The notes: generated by a model from the letters alone, not told the origin. Shown: positions 27,047 to 36,763, numbered from the stretch's first letter. The stretch: 64,000 nt of DNA from JAEUHM01 sp964538625 (GCA_964538625.1 CAZIGH010000021.1:16428-80427), one strand, 5' to 3'. Numbers and translations are program-made.

Positions 27047-28276
27047 ATGAACCGCCGCAGCTTCCTGAACGCCACCTTGGCCACAGCTACCTTTCCGCAC
27101 ATTGCGACTGCACAGTCCGCGAAGAAACGTATCCTCCTCCGCTCTTCCTGGCAGACGGTGAACATAGGGGACATCGCCCACACCCCTGGCATGTTGAACC
27201 TCCTGGAGAAGCATCTGCCTGAGCATGAAGTCACTCTCTGGCCTACCAGCGTGGACAATGGCGTGGCCGACATGCTCATGAAGCGCTTTCCAAAGTTGAA
27301 GATCATGGACAGCACCGAGGAGGCCAAGACAGAAGCCTTCAAAACCCATGACTTCCTTCTCCATGGCTCAGGCCCCGGCATGGTGGGTCACAAGTCTCTC
27401 GTGGAATGGACGGAGAAAACCGGCAAGCCCTACGGCGTTGGCGGCATCACCTGGAGTGGCAGCGGACCAGAGGGCATCAAGATCATCAGCGGTGCACGGT
27501 TTGCGTTCTTTCGCGATTCTGTGTCTCTGGCACTCGCCAAGCAAAAGGGCGCTGCAAGCCCCGTTATGGAGTTCGGGCCGGACGCCACCTTTGCCTGCGA
27601 CCTTGTGAACGATGAACCAGCAGTGGCGTGGCTGAGGGAGGTGGGTCTTGAGGACGGGCAGTTCATCTGCTGCATCCCCAAGCTGCGAAACTCTCCCTAC
27701 TGGGAAATCAAGCCTGGCTACAAGTTTGATGAGAAGAAGCACGCACGAAACGAGGAGATGAAGGAGCACGACATAGGCCCTCTTCGAAACGCGGTCATTG
27801 CCGTCGTTCGCCAGACCCCCATGAAGGTGCTCCTTTGCCCGGAGGATGCCAGCCAGATGAAGCTCAACAAGGAGATGATCTATGACAAGCTCCCCGAGGA
27901 TGTGAAAGCGAAAGTCGTCTGGCGAAAGGACTATTGGCTTACCGACTTTGCCCAGAGTGTTTACAATCGCAGCGCCGGTTTGTTCGGGAATGAGCAGCAC
28001 AGCCCCATCATGTGCATTGGCCATGGCATTCCCGCTATCGTCTGCCGTTACAAGGAACAGACCAGCAAGGGATTCATGTGGAAAGACATAGGCCTCAGCG
28101 AATGGCTATTTGACCACGACTTTGATGAGGCTGAAAAGGGCCTCACCCAGGCGGTGCTTTCCATTGTCAACGATCAGGCTACCGCCAGAGCAAAGGCGCT
28201 CAAGGCCAAAGCTGTGGCGGATGAACGCATGAAGCGCATGATGGACGTGCTGAGGAAGGAGATGGAGATTTCTTGA
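27047..28276 (+). CDS. Tat-exported polysaccharide pyruvyl transferase-family protein (copy 2)
   Basis: 409 residues from the ATG at 27047, which starts a Tat signal (NRRSFLNATLATATFPHIATAQ); the upstream frame lies within the previous gene. It is clearly paralogous to the 20223 protein: ILLRSSWQTVNIGDIAH near the N-terminus and GLFGNEQHSPIMCIGHGIPA near the C-terminus align without gaps, followed in both by GFMW-DIGL-EWLF. It lies 13 bp after the CotH gene and is last in the run, converging with ligA. Exported, so the pyruvyl donor outside the cell is unclear. Confidence 0.85.
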   Translation: MNRRSFLNATLATATFPHIATAQSAKKRILLRSSWQTVNIGDIAHTPGMLNLLEKHLPEHEVTLWPTSVDNGVADMLMKRFPKLKIMDSTEEAKTEAFKTHDFLLHGSGPGMVGHKSLVEWTEKTGKPYGVGGITWSGSGPEGIKIISGARFAFFRDSVSLALAKQKGAASPVMEFGPDATFACDLVNDEPAVAWLREVGLEDGQFICCIPKLRNSPYWEIKPGYKFDEKKHARNEEMKEHDIGPLRNAVIAVVRQTPMKVLLCPEDASQMKLNKEMIYDKLPEDVKAKVVWRKDYWLTDFAQSVYNRSAGLFGNEQHSPIMCIGHGIPAIVCRYKEQTSKGFMWKDIGLSEWLFDHDFDEAEKGLTQAVLSIVNDQATARAKALKAKAVADERMKRMMDVLRKEMEIS

Positions 28277-28295
28277 GCTTACAGAAAAGGGGGCC

Positions 28296-30308
28296 TCATG
28301 TGCCCAGCATCTTGTTCAGCTCCGCCTCGCTGATGATCTTCACTCCCAGCTTGGCGGCCTTCTCCAGCTTGCTACCCGCCTCTTCTCCTGCAAGCAGGTA
28401 ACTGGTTTTGGCACTGACGCTACCGGAAACCTTGCCCCCGTGACTGCGGATGAGTTCTGCCATCTCGTCTCGTGGTCTGGACAACGTTCCAGTAATTACC
28501 CAAGTGGTGCCCTGGAGTTTATCAGAAGCCGATGCTGCACTTAACTGTTCGAACACAAGTCCTGCCTGACGCAGGCGGGCCAAGAGGTCACGGTTTGCCT
28601 CATCCCTGAACCAACCATGAATACTGGGTGCCACCACGGCCCCTACATCCTGCACCGTGCAGAGAGTCTGAATGTCTGCCTCTGCCAGTTTGTCAATACT
28701 GCCAAAGTGCTCCAGCAGGGAGCGGGCGCTGGTGGCTCCCACATGAAGAATGCCCAGGCCAAACACAAGCCGCCAGGGGGGCTGTTGCTTGCTGGCCTCA
28801 AGTCCAGACAGCAAGTTTTCGATGCTCCTGTCCCCCAGTCTCTCCAGGCCACTGAGCTTTTCTTTGTTGAGAGCGTAAAGATCCGCTGCGTCCCTCACCA
28901 GACCCGCGTCCACCAGCTGAGCCACGAGCTGCTCACCAATGCCTCTTACATCCATGGCTCCACGATGGACAAAGTGCTCCAACCGCCGCTTCACCTGCTC
29001 GGGGCAATGAGTATTGGTGCAACGGATGACGACTTGCTCGGCATCTCGGGAGACACTGGAATGGCAGACCGGGCACTCGCTTGGCGGGGTGATGATCTGC
29101 TCGCTGCCGCTGCGCTTTTCCTTCTTAACCTGAACCACGGCAGGAATGATCTCACCGGCCTTCTCAATGAGCACCGTGTCGCCAAGACGGATGTCTTTGC
29201 GTTCTATCTCTTCGAAGTTGTGCAGGGTGGCGTTGCTCACGGTGCTGCCGCTAAGAAAGACTGGCTCCAATCTGGCAACTGGGGTCAGTGCCCCTGTACG
29301 CCCTACCTGGATGTCCACGGCAAGCAGTCTGGTCTCCGCCTGCTCAGGCTGATACTTGTAAGCGATAGCCCAGCGCGGGGCCTTGGATGTAGAGCCTAGC
29401 TCTCGCTGATCCGCGAAGTCGTCCACCTTGATGACAGCACCATCTGTCTCATACGGCAGGCTCTTTCGCTTCTCGTCCAGCTCGCGGATGGCGAGCACCG
29501 CTTCTTCGGCAGTAGTGACGGTCCATGTGAGGTCAGCTTTTCGCAGCCCTGCAGCCTCAAGGAGATGGTGCACGTCCTTCTGTGACCTCACCTTTGCATC
29601 ACCCGCATCTGCCAGGCCGTAGAGCACGATGTCCAGCGGACGTCTCGCAGTGACGCGCGGATCCAACTGTTTCAGTGTGCCTGCTGTAGCGTTGCGGGGA
29701 TTGGCGAAGCGAGGCTCACCCGCGCTTTCACGTTCCTCGTTGAGCCTTGCAAAGCCTGCCTTGGTCATGAATACCTCCCCGCGCACTTCGAAGTTTTGAG
29801 GGCCATTTTTAGGCAGTGTGATGGGGAGCGTCTTGATGGTCTTGAGGTTCTCCGTGATGTCATCGCCAGTTCGCCCATCGCCACGTGTGGCCCCATACTT
29901 CAGCTTTCCATGCTCATAACGAATGGTTACGGCCACTCCATCCACCTTTGGTTCGATGACGCAACGAACTTCAGCGCGACCGAGCGCCTTCTGAAGACGG
30001 GCATAGAAGTCACGCAGTTCCCCTTCAGAATAAGTGTTGTCGAGGGACATCATCGGCACCGTGTGGGTGATCTGGGTAAAGCCTTCGAGGGGCGCACCAC
30101 CAACTTTTTGAGTAGGTGAATCTGGAGAATACAGATGCGGGTTCCGGGCCTCAAGTTCCTGGAGTTCGCGCATGAGCGCATCAAACTCTTGGTCACTGAT
30201 TTCACTCCTGGCCTCGAGGTAATAGAGCCGGTTGTGATGGTGCAGTTCCTTCCTCAACTGTTCGATTCGGCGTGCGTCTGGGGAGAGTGAAAACAAGTCG
30301 TCAGACAT
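28296..30308 (-). CDS. ligA: NAD-dependent DNA ligase
   Basis: About 670 residues, the normal LigA length. It seals nicks using NAD+, and is essential in bacterial replication. The adenylation Lys121 is in EPKVDGVAV; the N-terminal Ia domain (LYYLEARSEISDQEFDALM), the zinc finger (CPVC ... CTNTHC), HhH repeats (MDVRGIGEQL) and a C-terminal BRCT domain (GTTWVITGTLSRPRDEMAEL) are all present. I chose the ATG at 30308, 11 nt after the stop of the upstream gene; a TTG at 30323 would overlap it. It appears to be the last gene of the riboswitch-led operon. Confidence 0.96.
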   Translation of the reverse strand: MSDDLFSLSPDARRIEQLRKELHHHNRLYYLEARSEISDQEFDALMRELQELEARNPHLYSPDSPTQKVGGAPLEGFTQITHTVPMMSLDNTYSEGELRDFYARLQKALGRAEVRCVIEPKVDGVAVTIRYEHGKLKYGATRGDGRTGDDITENLKTIKTLPITLPKNGPQNFEVRGEVFMTKAGFARLNEERESAGEPRFANPRNATAGTLKQLDPRVTARRPLDIVLYGLADAGDAKVRSQKDVHHLLEAAGLRKADLTWTVTTAEEAVLAIRELDEKRKSLPYETDGAVIKVDDFADQRELGSTSKAPRWAIAYKYQPEQAETRLLAVDIQVGRTGALTPVARLEPVFLSGSTVSNATLHNFEEIERKDIRLGDTVLIEKAGEIIPAVVQVKKEKRSGSEQIITPPSECPVCHSSVSRDAEQVVIRCTNTHCPEQVKRRLEHFVHRGAMDVRGIGEQLVAQLVDAGLVRDAADLYALNKEKLSGLERLGDRSIENLLSGLEASKQQPPWRLVFGLGILHVGATSARSLLEHFGSIDKLAEADIQTLCTVQDVGAVVAPSIHGWFRDEANRDLLARLRQAGLVFEQLSAASASDKLQGTTWVITGTLSRPRDEMAELIRSHGGKVSGSVSAKTSYLLAGEEAGSKLEKAAKLGVKIISEAELNKMLGT

Positions 30309-30319
30309 GAGATGAGCGT

Positions 30320-31873
30320 TCAAGCTTGTTCAAGAGCAGCATGGAAGCGTGCGATGAGTTCTTCCGGGGGCTCAAGTCCCACGGAAACGCGGATTAACTC
30401 CCGCGGAACCCCACAGGACTCGGCCCATTCAAGCTCATCGTAGTGCGCCAGAAGTGTGTAGGGGCATGCCAGGGTGAAGTTCGTGCCCAGGCTGGGTCCT
30501 TTGCAGACATGCAGTGCATCATAGAAGCGTGGTGCTGCATCTGAATCCTTTAGCGTCATGGAAAAGAGCGTGCTGTGCGCCTGCTCGTGGCGCATGACCT
30601 TAGCATAGCCGACTCCCCCCTCATTGATCGTATGCCAGAGGCGGGCCACCTTGGGGTGATCCTTCAGCGCGTGATAAAGGGAGATGGAGCTGACAGTGGC
30701 CTGCTTCACGCGGGCAGTGAAGTCACGGGAGTTTTCCTCAAGGGCAACAGCATCCGCATGGAACAGCTGGTGACCGCCATGACCGCGCATCCACTTGCGA
30801 AAAGCGGGCCCATGGGGAGAAGAGCTGTTGATCGTCACGCAACCGGCCATAAGATCACCCTTGCCGGAGAAGGCCTTCGTCAGACTGGTGGTGACCACAT
30901 CCGCATAGCGGAAGGCATCCACGTTGGTCACGGTGCCTATGGTGTCGTCTATGACCAACGGTGTGGTTCCGGTGAATGCTTTGAGCCGCTCATAGTCCAC
31001 GCAGCGAAGCAGCGGATTGGTAGGAACCTCACTGAAGATGCCTGCGATGGGCTCCTTTCTGAGCTTGGCAGCGACCGCCTCATAAGCCGCGTCATCCATG
31101 ATGGGAAAGAAGATGCAACCCCTGCCGAACTGCTGCTGGAGCTTGAGCACATCCACGTAAGGGAAATCAAGCTGAATGGTGCGCTGATGACGAAAGAGAT
31201 CGAGCAGCATGCGTTGCACGGCAAAGGTGGCCGCCATACCACTGGGGAAGAGAAAAACGTCATCTGGCTGCTGACCGGAGAGTTGGGAGAGCCGTTGTCG
31301 AAGCGTGCGATGAGCGGCCTGGCCGTCCTCCTTCGTGGTTCGGAGCTGCACTCTGCCTAGGGCGTCTGCTGCCTGCCTCGTGCTCACGACTTCACCACAA
31401 AAACGCCAAAACTGCCTGGCGAGCGTGTGGTGCGTCTCCGGGAAGACAGCGACGCCTAGGGGATTGCCCTTCTCATACTCCGTGACGCGGCAGTCTTCCG
31501 GCTCCAGCTCGCTGCGCTCCATAACGTACTCCAGACAGCGCTCTGCGTGGATCACACGCGGGAAGACGAGAGCACGCTCCCCCGCTCTTGCGTGCTTCCT
31601 TTCGGCGGCAGCGAAAAGTTCACTTATGGCGGGAGGGCAACAAAAGCGCGGATAACCGGAGCGAAATTGAGAGACCACCGCAGGATCCTTTTCTTCATAT
31701 CCAATGACGTGCTGCCAGAGGGGAAGACTCACGGACACACCGTATTCGCAGTCAGGTAGTGGGCTGCCGAGCGAGTCGGCCTGCCAGAGCGGATGCTGAA
31801 GGAGATTGGTCAAGAGAGGCGAGAAAGGCGGAGAGTTTGGCCACCAAGTAAGATGCACCGGGCCGGGTTGCAA
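30320..31873 (-). CDS. Cystathionine gamma-synthase-like PLP enzyme with N-terminal extension
   Basis: 517 residues with TTG start at 31873 (a GTG at 31858 is also possible). The C-terminal about 350 residues are a Cys/Met-metabolism fold-type I PLP enzyme: FPSGMAATFAVQRML, LVIDDTIGTVTN with the cofactor Asp, and the Schiff-base Lys at about 330 in TTSLTKAFSGKGD. Members make cystathionine from activated homoserine and cysteine in methionine synthesis. The first about 170 residues are an extra region like that in fungal Str2-type enzymes. It lies 28 nt after the surface-protein gene ending at 31902. Exact activity (synthase or lyase) is not settled. Confidence 0.85.
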   Translation of the reverse strand: MQPGPVHLTWWPNSPPFSPLLTNLLQHPLWQADSLGSPLPDCEYGVSVSLPLWQHVIGYEEKDPAVVSQFRSGYPRFCCPPAISELFAAAERKHARAGERALVFPRVIHAERCLEYVMERSELEPEDCRVTEYEKGNPLGVAVFPETHHTLARQFWRFCGEVVSTRQAADALGRVQLRTTKEDGQAAHRTLRQRLSQLSGQQPDDVFLFPSGMAATFAVQRMLLDLFRHQRTIQLDFPYVDVLKLQQQFGRGCIFFPIMDDAAYEAVAAKLRKEPIAGIFSEVPTNPLLRCVDYERLKAFTGTTPLVIDDTIGTVTNVDAFRYADVVTTSLTKAFSGKGDLMAGCVTINSSSPHGPAFRKWMRGHGGHQLFHADAVALEENSRDFTARVKQATVSSISLYHALKDHPKVARLWHTINEGGVGYAKVMRHEQAHSTLFSMTLKDSDAAPRFYDALHVCKGPSLGTNFTLACPYTLLAHYDELEWAESCGVPRELIRVSVGLEPPEELIARFHAALEQA

Positions 31874-31901
31874 TCAGCGAGTGATGAAGCGGACTCGCGA
31901 A

Positions 31902-34094
31902 TCAAAAGTTCACCGCACTGACGGCATCCAGGTCGAAGCCAGAACTGCCGCCGCCGCTGAGAGCGTTGTTTTCAGAAGTGTGGTGGATGGGGAAGCCTTG
32001 GCTGTCCAGCATGGCATTGTGTCCGGTAGAACGGATGCGAATGAAACGGATCCATGTGAGGGCCGCGTGCGCTATCTGCGACAGATCAAAACTGTCGCCG
32101 CCGCTTCGCGCGGGATCTGTAGGATCATCTCCCGTGGTGGCATTCACCCCCGCGAAGCCGGCGGCGTAGTACCCGGGCTGGCGAAGGTCTGGCGGACTGT
32201 TGGGCGGAGGATTCACCCGCACTGGGAACTGGTGCCACTCATCTTCGAAGAGCGCCACTTCAACAACTGCCGGTTCCATGAAGCGGTTGTTGGGATCCCG
32301 CCCAGCAAAGAACACATTTTCGAAAATGGTGAAGTCCGGTCCTTCGCGCGACTCGATGATGTTGTTGGTAAACTCCAGTGTGATGCTGCCGCCGACTGCC
32401 GCGTCGCGAGCGTGCAGGGAGACAAGATGCTCTGGCTGATAGGCCGGGGAGTAAGTGCTTCGTCCGTCCGGTGGTCCGAGGACATTGGCGGGGACTTGCG
32501 CCGCACCGAAGCCACCACTGCTGAGCGGTGAAAAGTGCACGACACGATCAGCAAAGGGATCTCCAAAAACTCCATGCACAGCGCGTTGAACAGTAAAGGG
32601 CAACACTCTGACCCGAGTGGAAGCGAAAGGGGCCAGACTGCCGTCGCCAAGAATGGCGCTAAGCGTGTAAGTGAGGCTGGCACCAGTGGGGAGCCCGACA
32701 TCCACCGTGTTATTGCCGTTGCCTCGATAGACTTCCACTCCATCACGATGAATGACGACCCCAGCCACTTGGCCAAGTGCCCGCGTGACTTCCTGTGGCT
32801 TCCATGCGAGACCCACTCTGTTGCGCGAGGGAACGGCGATCAATGACTTGCGCACCGGGAGTTGAAAACGCTTGCGATAGGTGCGTTCGGCACTGTCAGT
32901 GACCCTCACTTCGAGATGATGCAGCTCTTCTCGCGTCGTGGCGGTACCATTGAGCACACCGGAGGAGCTGAGCCGCCAGCCTGGAGGCAGCGTGCTCAGA
33001 GGCGTCCACGTGTAAGGCGGTATGCCACCGGAGGCTTCCAGTTGCAGGTGGTAGTCTGCCCCTGGAGCAGCAGGGGGCAAGGGATTGCCCGTGATGATTT
33101 CGAGTCCATCAGTGACCCGAAGGACAAAGCTGCGGCTGACTGCGGTTTGCTGGCTGTCGGTGACCGTGACCGTAATGTCAAAGCTCCCTGCTTCAGCTGG
33201 CGCGCCGGTTAGAGTGCCAGTGGCGGGTTCAACCACCAACTCAGTGCGATCCCCCATCCAGGTGTATGGCGGTATGCCTCCGGTGGCAGTGACGTTAGTC
33301 TGATAAGACTGGCCTATCGCAGCGGGCGGTAGTTCTTGGGTAGCGATGGTGAGCGCTTCCGCTGGAGTGACGATCAATGTGCCAAGCGCACTGGCCGTGC
33401 GACCGGTGCGATCCGTCACCGTGACGGTGTAGGATTGAGTCAGTGCCGTTGAAGAAGAGCCGGAATAGAAACCCGTGTGTGGATCAAGCTTAAAGCCTGC
33501 GATGGGAGGGTGAATGGACCAGCGGTACGGTACTTCGCCGCCAACGGCAGTGAAGGTGTGAGAGAAGTCGGCCCCTGCTCGTGTGGCTGGTGGGGACGGC
33601 GATGTAATGCTCAGCGGGACTTCGTTGAGCGAGACGGAATCCGGATCATAAGCTGCCGCTTCATCCTTAGAGGCACCAGGCAGTGGGCGCGCGTGCGCCA
33701 GGTTGAAAACGGGAAACCAGAAGCCATGCGATTTTACTTGCCGCTGGAAGCCGCTGCCGCCTATGCCCTGGATTTCGGTGATGCCCTTGGGAAGCAGTTT
33801 GGAGAGAGCCTCCCAGTCAGACCGGCGGATCATCTCTGACAGCGACTCGGGATCATGATGCGTTCTGGTGGCAGCGTTGGATGCAGTGGACGGCTTTGGT
33901 GCAAGGGACTCTTTGGACGCGGCGTGGGTGCTGGTGTCTGCGGGTAAGCTGGAGGCTGCTTCGGTCAGTGGGTCCGTGAAGCCGCCGCCGCTATACACGC
34001 CTACCAATGCGCTGCCGAGCATGGTGGCCAAGAGGGCCAGCACGAGCAGCGCACGGCGGGAGGGCAAGCGGCGACGTTTCACGGGAAAGGTCAC
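31902..34094 (-). CDS. Membrane-anchored surface protein with Ig-like repeats
   Basis: 730 residues with GTG start at 34094, overlapping the stop of the upstream gene as GTGA. One hydrophobic segment at about 15-35 after a basic stretch (KRRRLPSRRALLVLALLA) anchors it or serves as signal. Three putative Ig (He_PIG) repeats follow at about 165-420 with the pattern GGxPPYTWxxxTGxLxGxP, then an FN3-like segment, and a C-terminal domain (about 500-730) marked by ITLEFTNNIIESREGPDFTI and FENVFFAGRDPNNRFMEPA. I recall similar C-terminal domains in surface proteins of TonB/corrinoid loci, which I cannot verify here. Translationally coupled to the 36763 gene. Confidence 0.8.
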   Translation of the reverse strand: MTFPVKRRRLPSRRALLVLALLATMLGSALVGVYSGGGFTDPLTEAASSLPADTSTHAASKESLAPKPSTASNAATRTHHDPESLSEMIRRSDWEALSKLLPKGITEIQGIGGSGFQRQVKSHGFWFPVFNLAHARPLPGASKDEAAAYDPDSVSLNEVPLSITSPSPPATRAGADFSHTFTAVGGEVPYRWSIHPPIAGFKLDPHTGFYSGSSSTALTQSYTVTVTDRTGRTASALGTLIVTPAEALTIATQELPPAAIGQSYQTNVTATGGIPPYTWMGDRTELVVEPATGTLTGAPAEAGSFDITVTVTDSQQTAVSRSFVLRVTDGLEIITGNPLPPAAPGADYHLQLEASGGIPPYTWTPLSTLPPGWRLSSSGVLNGTATTREELHHLEVRVTDSAERTYRKRFQLPVRKSLIAVPSRNRVGLAWKPQEVTRALGQVAGVVIHRDGVEVYRGNGNNTVDVGLPTGASLTYTLSAILGDGSLAPFASTRVRVLPFTVQRAVHGVFGDPFADRVVHFSPLSSGGFGAAQVPANVLGPPDGRSTYSPAYQPEHLVSLHARDAAVGGSITLEFTNNIIESREGPDFTIFENVFFAGRDPNNRFMEPAVVEVALFEDEWHQFPVRVNPPPNSPPDLRQPGYYAAGFAGVNATTGDDPTDPARSGGDSFDLSQIAHAALTWIRFIRIRSTGHNAMLDSQGFPIHHTSENNALSGGGSSGFDLDAVSAVNF

Positions 34095-36763
34095 GGCGTG
34101 AGGCTTACCATGCCGGAGGCCTTGGGGCCGCCAGTGAGAGGTGTGAGAAGGAAGAAGCCCTTTCCTACGCCGTCGAACACAGCGGGTGTCGTGACATTGG
34201 GGATAAGTCTGCCCTCAAAGGACGCGCTGCGTTTGCCGACGGCTTCCTGAAGTACGATGGTTCCGGAGAAGGTTCCCTTGGCCACATTGATCTTTAGCTT
34301 GTGAATGTTCGGCTGTGCCACCGTGGCAGGGGCAAGGATGCGAAGGGCAATGTCCGGCTCACTGGCGGAGGCGTCCACGTCTGCACCGCTGAAGGTGAGC
34401 TGTGCATTCGTCCCTGCCGATGCTGGCAAGTTTAGCACGATGGTGCTGCCGGCGACAGGTCGGTATCTGCCACCTTCAGCGATGAGCGTGATAGGAGCAG
34501 ACCAGCCATCCGGATGAGCGGAGGAACTATTTCGCTGCTGCGGCTTGGACCAGGACATGGATCCGCTGATGGATTGAGCGTAATCCGGAGCCACAGTCAG
34601 TGTGCCTAAAATGGAGCCGGGGACTGCGTACAAGACCTGATAGACAATGACCTCCCGGTTGGGCCCCAACAGGCCGCTGCTGGCAAAACTGGTGCCATCT
34701 GCCAAGCGTCCTGCCAGGAGGGTGGTTCCGCTGGCTCCAAGCGTCACAGCTCCATGGGTGGCACCTGCTGGCTGTGTCGGCGTAGGTGCCACCAGCGGCG
34801 CAGCGAAGTGATGAAGGCCTGTGATGGTGCTGGTGCCACGTCCTCGCCAGCCTGTGAGACTGGCTGTGAATAGGCCTTCTTTTACCGTGCCGCTGATGGC
34901 ACCGTTACTGGCGTCGATCTGAAAGTTGACCTCGATGTTTCCAACTCCCAGCACGCTGACCGAAAAGCTTCCAGTGGGGTCCACCCCCATGGTGTCGAGC
35001 ACATCTGTCTTTGAGTAAGTCTTCCCACCGTAGTGGAGCTTGGCCGTGTAAGCGGCGCTCGAAGTCACGGTGAGGTCCAGACGCATACCGAGATTTCCAA
35101 GAGTCGTTGGCAGCCTATCAGACAGGGCGATGAAGCTTCCCTTTGCCAGATCAGCAAAGTCCTCTACCAGCAGCACGAAAGCCTGCGAGCGCGTGGTGCC
35201 CGTGGCATTGGTGGCGGTGATGACGATTTCATAGTACTCACCCGCAACGGTGGGGCGTCCGCTGATGATGCCGGTGAGCGGATCGATCCTCATGCCGGGT
35301 GGCAAGCCTTTGGCGCTGAAACGGGTGGTAGTTGGATTCGGATCCATGACCATGGCCACCGCAGCGGAGTAGCCCGCACCGACACGAGCCTGCATCAAGC
35401 TGTCTCCGGCAGCGAAAACGGGTGGTGTGTCGTTGTCTGTGATGGTCAGCGTATGGGTGAGGTTGGCTCCCAGGTCTGCAGCCCAGATGGGAGAGGGATT
35501 GCCAAGAGTGAGGACCAGGATTTCATCCGTTTCGTCTAGCACGTCGTCAATAAGGGTGACGGTGATCGTCTTGGAAACTTCCCCACGCTCGAACACGAGC
35601 GGACCAGAGGGAGCATTGTAATCGACTCTTCTTTTCGCAAGACCAGTGAGGGTGTAAGGAACCGTGATGCGTGTGGTGCCAGGAACGGAGAGCGAGACGG
35701 TCACCGTGGCAGTGCCCGCTGCCTCGTCCACGGACTGGATGGCGGTGGCGAACTCCAGCTCCGGCTTGCTGATCATGAGTTGCTCCGCAGGGCGGTAACC
35801 GTAAGCGATGTCTGACGGCTGGGTGTAGAAGCTGTCCAGCGCCAGGTAGGAGACATAGTCCACACCATTGCGGCGAAAGGTGGAGAGCAGGTAGGTCGGT
35901 GCGCCAGCGGCGTCAGCCAAAGTTGGGTGATCTGGCACAAAGGTGCGGCTTGCGTTCAGGACGGGGTCAAAGACTTCAAGGTTTCCCGTGCCGTAACCTG
36001 TGCCCCAGATGCGCCCCAGTCCATCGACAGCAATGGAAGCCGCACTGAGAAACTGATGCACCAGTGTGGCGGAGGATCTGGCCACTGGTGCAGGTGAACC
36101 CAAGATGACCGCCTCCACAGCGGCATCCACTTGAGCAGCCGTGAACTTGAGCACTTTTTCGGCATCCGCAGCGTTTGGAGAGCTGGGGAGTTCAAACAGC
36201 CCGGTGTAAAGATTGCCTTGGGCATCCACCGCCAAGCCCGCACTGTAAGTGCACAGGTCACCGGTGATGGCACCGACTTTAGTGCCGTCCGTGGAGACGA
36301 ACGTGATGTTGTGAGCGCCCGCAGTGCCATTCCCACCTCCTATGAACCACCCTTGCCTGCCGGAAGTAGGGTGCTTCCAGAAGACTCCGTTGTAGTTCTG
36401 AAGGGTAGCCAGTGCAGTGGCCGTGATGCCAGAACCCGGAGCTGAGGGATTGAACGGATGGACGCCAGATGGGCCAGCGAATCCTCCGGCACCCACCAGC
36501 GCCACGGTGGGTGATGCTACGGCTGTGAATGACGGGTCGAGCGTCAGGCCGTTGACCGGAATGCTGGCGGTGGCCACGTTGCCGAAGGTCTTCTGCACCG
36601 CGACGGTGCCTCCGGTGCCGAGGATGAAGCGCCCGTCTGGCAGGTGGCTGTAGTTGAGGGAGTAGCTGCCCAGTCTGCCGGGCTTGAACGAGGTCCAGTC
36701 TGCAGCGTGCGCACCGGCAAGGGCGAGCAAGCACAGACCTGCCCTGAGGGAGGTATGGATCAT
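34091..36763 (-). CDS. Exported propeller / Calx-beta / Ig-like surface protein
   Basis: 890 residues from the ATG at 36763, which begins a signal peptide (MIHTSLRAGLCLLALAGAHA); the frame extends to 36883 but the added part looks non-coding. Residues about 22-325 are propeller-like (LPDGRFILGTGGT, GLAVDAQGNLYTGLF, SIAVDGLGRIWGTGYGTGN). A Calx-beta domain lies at about 330-425 (VDYNAPSGPLVFERGE, then DETDEILVLTLGNP), an Ig-like He_PIG domain at 447-520, and a beta-rich C-terminal region to the end. It is the first gene after the riboswitch at 36919-37140. A role in ligand capture at the cell surface is inferred from this arrangement. Confidence 0.8.
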   Translation of the reverse strand: MIHTSLRAGLCLLALAGAHAADWTSFKPGRLGSYSLNYSHLPDGRFILGTGGTVAVQKTFGNVATASIPVNGLTLDPSFTAVASPTVALVGAGGFAGPSGVHPFNPSAPGSGITATALATLQNYNGVFWKHPTSGRQGWFIGGGNGTAGAHNITFVSTDGTKVGAITGDLCTYSAGLAVDAQGNLYTGLFELPSSPNAADAEKVLKFTAAQVDAAVEAVILGSPAPVARSSATLVHQFLSAASIAVDGLGRIWGTGYGTGNLEVFDPVLNASRTFVPDHPTLADAAGAPTYLLSTFRRNGVDYVSYLALDSFYTQPSDIAYGYRPAEQLMISKPELEFATAIQSVDEAAGTATVTVSLSVPGTTRITVPYTLTGLAKRRVDYNAPSGPLVFERGEVSKTITVTLIDDVLDETDEILVLTLGNPSPIWAADLGANLTHTLTITDNDTPPVFAAGDSLMQARVGAGYSAAVAMVMDPNPTTTRFSAKGLPPGMRIDPLTGIISGRPTVAGEYYEIVITATNATGTTRSQAFVLLVEDFADLAKGSFIALSDRLPTTLGNLGMRLDLTVTSSAAYTAKLHYGGKTYSKTDVLDTMGVDPTGSFSVSVLGVGNIEVNFQIDASNGAISGTVKEGLFTASLTGWRGRGTSTITGLHHFAAPLVAPTPTQPAGATHGAVTLGASGTTLLAGRLADGTSFASSGLLGPNREVIVYQVLYAVPGSILGTLTVAPDYAQSISGSMSWSKPQQRNSSSAHPDGWSAPITLIAEGGRYRPVAGSTIVLNLPASAGTNAQLTFSGADVDASASEPDIALRILAPATVAQPNIHKLKINVAKGTFSGTIVLQEAVGKRSASFEGRLIPNVTTPAVFDGVGKGFFLLTPLTGGPKASGMVSLTP

